Source: Alphaproteobacteria bacterium
Lineage (GTDB): Bacteria > Pseudomonadota > Alphaproteobacteria > DSM-16000 > Inquilinaceae
Reading direction: 5' to 3'
Assembly (NCBI GenBank): GCA_028277405.1
Contig: JANQGH010000079.1
Span: forward strand, 1 to 64,000
Length of the DNA: 64,000 bases
This document shows positions 44,465-50,769 of the stretch, piece by piece. A model generated the notes under the pieces. The model had not been told where the DNA came from. It saw only the letters and a program-made list of their open reading frames with translations, and ran no database searches. A program made the position numbers and the translations under genes. How positions within the stretch are numbered: position 1 is the stretch's first letter; the number at the start of each line of letters is the position of its first letter.

Positions 44465-45939
44465 ACGCACCCATTGCCTCTACGACCGCCGCAAGCAGCG
44501 CCGACGTTGCCATTATTGGCGCCGGTCCGGCGGGAGGGACGGCGGCAGTCACGCTCCGATCGCGTGGGTTGTCCGTCACGCTGGTCGACGAGGCCCCGTT
44601 GCCCGGGGGGCAGGTCTGGCGGGCGCTGCCACAGACATTGAAATCGGGGGCCGCCGATCGCTCACCGGATCGCATCGACGGTGACAAGTTGCGAGGGGCT
44701 CTCGCCAACAGCGACGTCGATTGGCGCGGTGATCGACGTGTCTGGTCGGTGATGCGCGATCCGCAAGGGTTTCGCATCGACGCCCTTGGGCCTTCGGGGA
44801 CCGAGACGATCCGGGCACGGTCGCTGATCGTCGCGTCCGGCACCCACGAACGGACGGTTCCGTTTCCCGGCTGGACATTGCCCGGCGTCATGGGATTGGC
44901 CGCCGCCACGATCCTGCTGAAGTCCCAGCATGTATTGCCTGGGCAGCGCGTGGTCGTGGCCGGCGCCGGTCCCCTGCTTGCCGCTGTCGCGGCCGGTATT
45001 CTGAAAGCCGGCGGCGAGGTCGCGGCCGTGATCGACCAGAACGGCGCGCTCGACTGGCTTGGTGCTTCGGGCGCGATGCTGAGCCGCCCCGCCTTGGCGA
45101 TACGCGGGGCCGGCTGGGTCCGCCGTATCGTCGGCGCGCGCACGCCTGTTTACCGCCGGCACTGTGTGGTTGCCGCCCAGGGCGAAACGGACCTCGCATC
45201 GATAACGATCGCGCCCGTCGGGGCCAACGGCGCCCCCCGGCCCGAAGGACGCAAGGACCTCACCGCCGACAGCCTCGTGATCGGCAACGGTCTCGTTCCC
45301 GGTACGGAGATCACCCGTCTCCTGCGGGCCGAGCACAGGTTTGACCGCGACCTTGGCGGCTGGTGCCCCGTTCTCGACGGGGGCGGCCGAACCACGATCG
45401 AGGGGCTCTACGTCGCCGGCGACGGCGGCGGCGTCCTGGGCGTCGATGCGGCAAGAGCCGGCGGAAGACACGTCGGCGAAACCGTGGCGGATGATGCCAG
45501 AGCCGTGGCCAATCGGTCCGAACGTCGACCGACTTCGCGGCGCCGGCCGCGCTTCGGGGCCGCGATGGCGCACCTGGCAAGGCTTCGGCCCGCGCATGTC
45601 GCCTCGATCCCGGCCGAGACCGTGATCTGCCGATGTGAGGATGTGACGCGGGCGGAGATCGATCGCGCGATCGACGAGGGGGCGGACGAGGTCAATCAGA
45701 TAAAGCACTTCACCCGATGCGGTATGGGGCCGTGTCAGGGGCGCTTTTGCGGTGACATCGTCGCGGAACTGCTCGCCCTGCGTCAGGCGGGGGCCGACGA
45801 CGAAACGACGATCGATCGCGCGCGAGCGCGGATCGGCAGCTGGACGGCCCGCGTGCCCATTCGCCCGGTCCCGCTCGACAGTTTGATCGGCGACTTCGAC
45901 TATGCCGACATCCCGGTCCCTCCGCCGGCGCCCTTGTAA
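44461..45939 (+). CDS. FAD-dependent oxidoreductase with C-terminal BFD-like 2Fe-2S domain (HcnB/OoxA-like)
   Basis: 492 aa. VAIIGAGPAGGTAAVTLRSR is the FAD dinucleotide motif, VVVAGAGPLLAAVAAGILKA the second Rossmann fold, and GLYVAGDGGGVLGVDAARAG the FAD-binding ATG-type segment. The C-terminus has ICRCEDVTRAEIDRAI and HFTRCGMGPCQGRFCGDI, a four-Cys BFD-like [2Fe-2S] site. It probably passes electrons from the DAO-type subunit to the respiratory chain. It is translationally coupled to the genes on both sides. Confidence 0.9.
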   Translation: MNAPIASTTAASSADVAIIGAGPAGGTAAVTLRSRGLSVTLVDEAPLPGGQVWRALPQTLKSGAADRSPDRIDGDKLRGALANSDVDWRGDRRVWSVMRDPQGFRIDALGPSGTETIRARSLIVASGTHERTVPFPGWTLPGVMGLAAATILLKSQHVLPGQRVVVAGAGPLLAAVAAGILKAGGEVAAVIDQNGALDWLGASGAMLSRPALAIRGAGWVRRIVGARTPVYRRHCVVAAQGETDLASITIAPVGANGAPRPEGRKDLTADSLVIGNGLVPGTEITRLLRAEHRFDRDLGGWCPVLDGGGRTTIEGLYVAGDGGGVLGVDAARAGGRHVGETVADDARAVANRSERRPTSRRRPRFGAAMAHLARLRPAHVASIPAETVICRCEDVTRAEIDRAIDEGADEVNQIKHFTRCGMGPCQGRFCGDIVAELLALRQAGADDETTIDRARARIGSWTARVPIRPVPLDSLIGDFDYADIPVPPPAPL

Positions 45940-45952
45940 CCGGTGCCGCGAT

Positions 45953-47086
45953 ATGACCGCTGACTACGATGCCATTGTGATTGGGGGTGGCCTGCTTGGC
46001 GCGACCGCGGCCTTGTTTCTCGCGCGCGGCGGCATGCGGGTGGCACTGTTCGAGCGCGGGCCGCTCTGCCGGGAGGCTTCGGGCACCAATGCCGGCACGC
46101 TGACCATGCAAATGACCCGCGTCGCCCTGATACCGTTCGCGCTGGAAGGCCACGCCATGTGGCAGAGCGCGCGCGACTGGCTGGGCCACGATGTGGGCAT
46201 GGTCACCTGCGACGGCCTCTCGCTGGCCTTTACCGAGCAGGAGGCGGATCTCTTGAGCGACCGCGCGGCCAAGCGGCGCGCGGCCGGCGCGCCGATCACG
46301 CTGCTCAGCCCCGCCGAGGCCCAAAAGGTCGAGCCGGGCGTATCCCCCGACATTCTGCTCGCCGGGCACTGCCCGGTCGATGGCTTCACCGAAGCGTACT
46401 CGACGGGCAAGGCCTTTCGCGTGGCTTTGCTGCAGGCGGGCGTGGCGGTTCGCGAGCATACGCCGGTCGACCGCGTCGAGCATGAGGATGCCGGCTACTC
46501 GGTTGTCTCCGACGGCAAGGCAATGGCGCGCGCCCGGCGCCTTGTCCTCGCCGGTGGGGTCTGGATCGAGCCGATGCTTGCCTGGCTGGGGGTCCGGCTG
46601 CCGATCAAGACGCTGATCAATCAACTGGCTATCACGGAACGCGTGGCCCCGATCATGCGATCCGTCGTCGGCATTGCCAGCGGTCTGCTGTCGCTCAAGC
46701 AGTATCCGAATGGCACGGTCCTGATCGGCGGCGGTTGGCAAGGGATCGGCAATCGAGCGGAAGGCGGCTACGCCCTCAGCCCGGAGGCGCTGATCGGCAA
46801 CGTCCGTCTCGCCTGCCACGCCATTCCGGCCTTGAGAGGGGCCCGTCTTGTCCGCGCCTGGGCAGGGCTTGAGGCCGAGACCGACGACGCGTTGCCGGCT
46901 GTCGGCCCCGTGCCCGGTCACGCCGATGCCTACGTCTGCGGCAGCGTCCATTCCGGCTATACCAGCGGCCTTGCCATTGCCCGGCATTTGGCCGCGGGCA
47001 TTCTGGGCGAGGGCGCCGGCCCCGAGCTTTTCCCCATTGACCGACTGCTGCGGCAATCCGCTCCAAACCCAACGCGGGAGACCTGA
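45953..47086 (+). CDS. FAD-dependent amino-acid oxidase-type subunit (DAO fold, HcnC/LhpB-like)
   Basis: 377 aa from the ATG at 45953. YDAIVIGGGLLGATAALFLA is the N-terminal FAD motif and EASGTNAGTLTMQMTRV the conserved flavin segment. LVRAWAGLEAETDDALPAVG and GSVHSGYTSGLAIARHLA are typical of the DAO C-terminus. It oxidises the amine of a D-amino acid, cyclic imino acid or opine. The stop is 3 bases before the start of the DHDPS-family gene. The substrate is unproven. Confidence 0.9.
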   Translation: MTADYDAIVIGGGLLGATAALFLARGGMRVALFERGPLCREASGTNAGTLTMQMTRVALIPFALEGHAMWQSARDWLGHDVGMVTCDGLSLAFTEQEADLLSDRAAKRRAAGAPITLLSPAEAQKVEPGVSPDILLAGHCPVDGFTEAYSTGKAFRVALLQAGVAVREHTPVDRVEHEDAGYSVVSDGKAMARARRLVLAGGVWIEPMLAWLGVRLPIKTLINQLAITERVAPIMRSVVGIASGLLSLKQYPNGTVLIGGGWQGIGNRAEGGYALSPEALIGNVRLACHAIPALRGARLVRAWAGLEAETDDALPAVGPVPGHADAYVCGSVHSGYTSGLAIARHLAAGILGEGAGPELFPIDRLLRQSAPNPTRET

Positions 47087-47089
47087 CAC

Positions 47090-48040
47090 GTGTCCATCGA
47101 TCGGACCCTGGCCGATGCCCCCTATCGCGGTGTGTTCGCCTCCACGCCCTGTCCCATGACCCCGGATCTCTCGGTAGACCAGGGCAGCCTGCGTCGGATG
47201 CTGACCCATTTGGCCGAACAGCCGGGCATCGAGGGTTTCCTCATCAACGGACATGCCGGTGAAAATGTCACCATGTCGCCGGCGGACCAGTTGGAGGTCG
47301 CCCGGATCGCCATGGAGACGGTGGGGGACCGCTGTCGCATCATGGCCGGCGTGAACGTGGCAGGCGACGATGCCGCCGCCGCCCATGCCGCCGCGTTGCA
47401 GCGACTGGGCATACATTCGCTGCTCGTCTTCCCCCCGACCAACGCCTCCGGCATCAGCGATACCGAAACCGCGGTGGCGCATCACCGGGCAATCATCGAC
47501 GCGACCGACGTGCCGGTGTTGCTGTTTCAGGCGGCGATCCACACAGCGGATTTGGCCTACAGCCCGGAAACCCTGGCGGCCTTGGTGCAACTGCCGCGGG
47601 TCGTCGGCATCAAGGAGGGCAGTTGGGAGGTCGCGACATACGAGGCCAACCGCCGCCTGGTAAAGTCCGTCGCCCCGCATGTCGCCGTCATGGGCTCAGG
47701 CGACGAGCATCTGTTCACGAGCGCTTGCGTCGGCAGCGAGGGCGCGATTGTCAGCCTGGCGTCGGTCACGCCGGAGCCGATCGTGCGCATGCTCGCCGCC
47801 GTCGATGCGGGCGATCTGGCGGCGGCCCGCTTCTGGCATGACCGCATCTATCCCATCGCGCTCGCGATCTACGAAGACCCGCTCAGCAACAGGACCACGG
47901 CCAAGCTGAAAGCCTGCCTCTTGGCGCAGGGCTTGATCGACCATGACGACCTGCTGCCGCCAGCCTTCGTCGCCACGGCGGAGGAGCGTCAACGTCTGGC
48001 CGTCGCCCTCGGCGAGGCGACGGCCTCGGCTGGTCAATAG
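47090..48040 (+). CDS. Dihydrodipicolinate synthase/N-acetylneuraminate lyase family protein with a Tyr-to-Phe change
   Basis: 316 aa with a GTG start at 47090. GIEGFLINGHAGENVTMSPA is the substrate-loop region (GHAGE instead of GSTGE). The Schiff-base lysine is Lys175 in VVGIKEGSWEV. At the position of the usual catalytic tyrosine (YNxP) the protein has Phe146 in VLLFQAAIH. Members next to imino-acid dehydrogenases can be pyrroline-hydroxycarboxylate deaminases (LhpC-like), which fits the operon. The missing Tyr makes the exact reaction uncertain. Confidence 0.87.
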   Translation: MSIDRTLADAPYRGVFASTPCPMTPDLSVDQGSLRRMLTHLAEQPGIEGFLINGHAGENVTMSPADQLEVARIAMETVGDRCRIMAGVNVAGDDAAAAHAAALQRLGIHSLLVFPPTNASGISDTETAVAHHRAIIDATDVPVLLFQAAIHTADLAYSPETLAALVQLPRVVGIKEGSWEVATYEANRRLVKSVAPHVAVMGSGDEHLFTSACVGSEGAIVSLASVTPEPIVRMLAAVDAGDLAAARFWHDRIYPIALAIYEDPLSNRTTAKLKACLLAQGLIDHDDLLPPAFVATAEERQRLAVALGEATASAGQ

Positions 48041-48735
48041 CTCTCGGCGATCTGGACCTTGCTGTAGGCCTTGCCGTAATGCGCTTCGATGCGGCGCTGA
48101 ACGATGTCCCACAGGGTGGTCAGGATCAGATAGTAGATCGCGGCGACGGCAAACAGTTCCAGCACCAGAAACCGTTCCTGGATCAGGATCTGTGTGCGCC
48201 GGAGGATCTCCTCCATCGAAATCACCGACGTGATCGATGTGGTTTTCAAAAGGCCGTTCACGCTGTTGCCGAGCGTCGGGATGATGATCCGCGTCGCTTG
48301 GGGCATGACGACGTAGCGCATCACTTGCACCGGGCTCAGGCCTAGCGCCTTGCCGGCATTGGTTTGGCCCGCCGGTACGGCAAGCACGCCGCTGCGGATG
48401 ATCTCCGCCAGATAGGCCGCCTCGTTAAGGATCAGACCCAGCAAGGCCGATTCCAAGACGCTGAAACGGATGCCGGTCGCCAGCGGCAGCCCGGTATAGA
48501 TGATCAGCAATTGAACCAGCAGCGGCGTGCCGCGGAAGACCCAGATGTAGAACTGGGCGAAAATCGAAATCGCGCGATAGGGCGCGATGCGCATCATCGC
48601 CAGGCCGGCGCCCAGCACCAGGCCACCGGCGATGGCCGCCGCCGTCAGCCCGATCGTGGTCAAGACCCCGTACAGCAGAAACTCGTTAAACAGATAGTCT
48701 TGGAAACCTTGCCAATCCCACGCGCCATTTTGCAT
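48034..48735 (-). CDS. Amino-acid ABC transporter permease
   Basis: 233 aa with about five membrane helices. The EAA-type loop GQTNAGKALGLSPVQVMRYV leads into VMPQATRIIIPTLGNSVNG. It is the only permease of the right-hand module, so it probably works as a homodimer with the ATPase encoded at 53729. It overlaps the end of the DHDPS-family gene by 7 bp, convergent. It is preceded by a terminator-like hairpin. Confidence 0.92.
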   Translation of the reverse strand: MQNGAWDWQGFQDYLFNEFLLYGVLTTIGLTAAAIAGGLVLGAGLAMMRIAPYRAISIFAQFYIWVFRGTPLLVQLLIIYTGLPLATGIRFSVLESALLGLILNEAAYLAEIIRSGVLAVPAGQTNAGKALGLSPVQVMRYVVMPQATRIIIPTLGNSVNGLLKTTSITSVISMEEILRRTQILIQERFLVLELFAVAAIYYLILTTLWDIVQRRIEAHYGKAYSKVQIAESY

Positions 48736-48764
48736 GCGATCTTCCTCCGTACCGGCGGCACATG

Positions 48765-48802
48765 AAAACGCCGCGCCCGCCAGACCGGCAGACGCGGCGT
48801 TT
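48765..48802 (-). terminator. Terminator or attenuator between binding-protein and permease genes
   Basis: AAACGCCGCG (48766-48775) and CGCGGCGTTT (48793-48802) form a perfect 10-bp stem with a 17-base loop that holds a smaller GCC/GGC stem. On the minus strand the second arm runs into TTTT. This is the only hairpin of the group with a short T-tract. It would cut permease expression relative to the binding protein. Confidence 0.6.
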
Positions 48803-48851
48803 GCTTAACTGCGGTTCCGTTTCGATTGAGCCCCGACGATCGGTCGGGCCC

Positions 48852-49700
48852 TCAATCGTTGGGGCCGCGAATGATGAACGGTGCGGTGTTGGTGAGAAGG
48901 CCGTACTCCTCAAACAACGCCTGATAGCTGCCGTCCTCCATCATGTCGTTGAGAACGCCCAACACCGCCTCGGCAAGCTCCTCGTTGGCCATGGCCAGCG
49001 CGACCGGCGTGGGGAACAGTCCGGAGATGGCGCGGTCGAACTCACCGCGCGCTGCATATTCAGCCGCCGTGGCGTCGATGCTGACGGTCGCGTCCGTCTG
49101 GCCGGCCCTGAGCGCCTGGTAGGCGGTGGCGAAATTGTCGAACGTGCGCACGTCGATCGCATCGAGCCCCTGTGACTGGAGGTCGTCGTTAAGCTCGCCC
49201 AGCTTGGCTTCCTCGAAGCCGCCGATTTCGACACCGACTGTCTTGCCGGCCAGATCCGCCGGCTCGGCAATGCCCAGCGGGTTGCCGGACGCGACCGAGA
49301 TGCTGATCGCCTGGGACTCGTAGGGGATCATTTCCATCATCTCGGCACGTTCCGGCGTCCAGAAGATGCCGGTATTGATGACGTCCCACCGGCCGGCCTG
49401 CAGGCCCGGGATCATCGCGGAAAACTCGATCCGAATGTACTCGGGCTCCAGGCAAAGCCGGCTGGCGACCTCGTTGCCCAGCGTGATGCGCATGCCCTGC
49501 AGGTCGCCGTTGGAGTCGACGAACTGCATCGGCGGCAGGGTCGGGTTGGTCGACATGACCAGCGTGCCGGGTTGGATCAGCGCGTCGTCAGAGACGGCTG
49601 GTTCGCAATCCTGTGCTGACGCGGTGGTCGCGCCCAACAGGGCCATCGTGGCTGCTCCCAGAAAGATCGTTGCGATGGTCGTCCGTTTTTTTATGATCAT
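48852..49700 (-). CDS. Amino-acid ABC transporter substrate-binding protein (family 3)
   Basis: 282 aa from the ATG at 49700, preceded by GGAG at 9 bases. The start at 49718 would add six residues without a better site. Signal peptide KKRTTIATIFLGAATMALLG has cleavage near ASAQD. LVMSTNPTLPPMQFVDSNGD is the family 3 start and AGKTVGVEIGGFEEAKLG the lobe-2 hinge. It delivers substrate to the permease at 48034. Confidence 0.92.
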   Translation of the reverse strand: MIIKKRTTIATIFLGAATMALLGATTASAQDCEPAVSDDALIQPGTLVMSTNPTLPPMQFVDSNGDLQGMRITLGNEVASRLCLEPEYIRIEFSAMIPGLQAGRWDVINTGIFWTPERAEMMEMIPYESQAISISVASGNPLGIAEPADLAGKTVGVEIGGFEEAKLGELNDDLQSQGLDAIDVRTFDNFATAYQALRAGQTDATVSIDATAAEYAARGEFDRAISGLFPTPVALAMANEELAEAVLGVLNDMMEDGSYQALFEEYGLLTNTAPFIIRGPND

Positions 49701-49717
49701 GACAGTCTCCATGTTCA

Positions 49718-50650
49718 TTATTGCAGTGATTGGTGGCCGGCATCGCCGACGGGCTCGCCCATCGACGGTCGCGACCGCTGAAACGCGGCAATTTCGACGG
49801 CGAGCGCCGCGCGTTCGCTCTCGGGCAATGGCAACCGCGGCGGCCGCGGGTTGCCGGCCGGTATGCCCATGATTTCAAAGCCGGCCTTGGTCGCCGAGAC
49901 ATAGCGGTGTCCGCCGACCCACCGCACGATCGGAAGCATCCTTCGGTAAAGCGCCCAGGCGCCGTCGCGGTCCTGACGGTCGACGGCCAGCGTGAAAAGG
50001 TCGGCTGATTCTCTGGGGATCAGGTTCGAACACACCGCCACCCAGCCGACCGCGCCGAGCCAAAAGGACTCGTAGCCCAACACGCCGGCAAAGACGTCGA
50101 TACGGTCTCCGCACAAATCCACGATGTCGCGCACCCGAGTGACTTCGAGCGTCGATTCCTTGACCGAGGACACAGTCGATATCTGGCTGAGCCGCGCGAT
50201 CGTGGCCGGTTGCATGTCGACATTTGCCACGGCGGGGTTGTTGTAGACCATGATCGGGATCGAGATCGCCTCGCCGATACGCCGGTAATGCTCGAACAGC
50301 TCGTCCTCGGTGGGGCTGCTGTAGAAGGGCGGGATGATCATCACGCCGTCGGCCCCAAAGCGCTCAGCCTCCTGGGAAAGCTCGATGACGTCGAACGTCG
50401 CCTCCGCGCCGGTGCCGATCAGCACTGGCACCCGGCCTGCGGCTTCTTGAACGCAGATCTCGACGATTTCCTGGCGTTCTTCGCGGCTTACCGACAGGAA
50501 CTCGCCCGTGCTGCCAAGCGGGATGATGCCGTGGATCCCTTCCTCGATCTGCCAGTTCACGAGCTGTCGTAACCGCGGCGCGTCAACGCGCGCACCGTCT
50601 TCGCTGAAGGGGGTGATGATGACCGTGTACGTCCCGCGAAATCGCTTCAT
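49718..50650 (-). CDS. Dihydrodipicolinate synthase family protein
   Basis: 310 aa from the ATG at 50650 (MKRFRGTYTVIITPFSEDG). GIIPLGSTGEFLSVSREER is the canonical substrate loop, IPIMVYNNPAVANVDM carries the catalytic Tyr, and VSSVKESTLEV the Schiff-base Lys, so all hallmark residues are present. It is the counterpart of the atypical 47090 gene. Divergent from the fused dehydrogenase gene at 50770, it probably processes that enzyme's imino-acid product. Confidence 0.92.
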   Translation of the reverse strand: MKRFRGTYTVIITPFSEDGARVDAPRLRQLVNWQIEEGIHGIIPLGSTGEFLSVSREERQEIVEICVQEAAGRVPVLIGTGAEATFDVIELSQEAERFGADGVMIIPPFYSSPTEDELFEHYRRIGEAISIPIMVYNNPAVANVDMQPATIARLSQISTVSSVKESTLEVTRVRDIVDLCGDRIDVFAGVLGYESFWLGAVGWVAVCSNLIPRESADLFTLAVDRQDRDGAWALYRRMLPIVRWVGGHRYVSATKAGFEIMGIPAGNPRPPRLPLPESERAALAVEIAAFQRSRPSMGEPVGDAGHQSLQ

Positions 50651-50701
50651 CGACTTGGATTTCTGCCCTTCGCAGTTGCTCGGCCCCTCATTATTTTTTC
50701 T

Positions 50702-50707
50702 GTATAC
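50702..50707. promoter_or_regulatory. GTATAC element between the DHDPS-family and fused dehydrogenase genes (site C)
   Basis: CTGTATACAATG contains the 8-bp palindrome TGTATACA (50701-50708). It lies 52 bases upstream of the DHDPS-family start and 63 bases upstream of the fused dehydrogenase start, in an AT-rich patch. It is the clearest of three matching elements. The nearby FCD regulator gene at 55531 is a candidate binder. Confidence 0.45.
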
Positions 50708-50769
50708 AATGAAAATATCCACTATGCTAATCCAAAGTGCGGCCTGCTTTCAGAAACCCGATCGGCGCG

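Noticed and set aside
44180..47086. Hydrogen cyanide synthase (HcnABC)
   Set aside because: Family resemblance is real, but the linked amino-acid importer, DHDPS-family gene and FCD regulators fit D-amino-acid, hydroxyproline or opine catabolism better than cyanide production.
45710..47680. A 656-codon open frame on the minus strand opposite the dehydrogenase and DHDPS-family genes
   Set aside because: No recognisable domain, and the plus-strand genes are complete and overlapping in operon style.
47090..48040. Complete D-hydroxyproline degradation pathway
   Set aside because: No hydroxyproline epimerase or ketoglutarate semialdehyde dehydrogenase is in the window, and the DHDPS-family enzyme lacks the usual Tyr. 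The assignment stays at family level.
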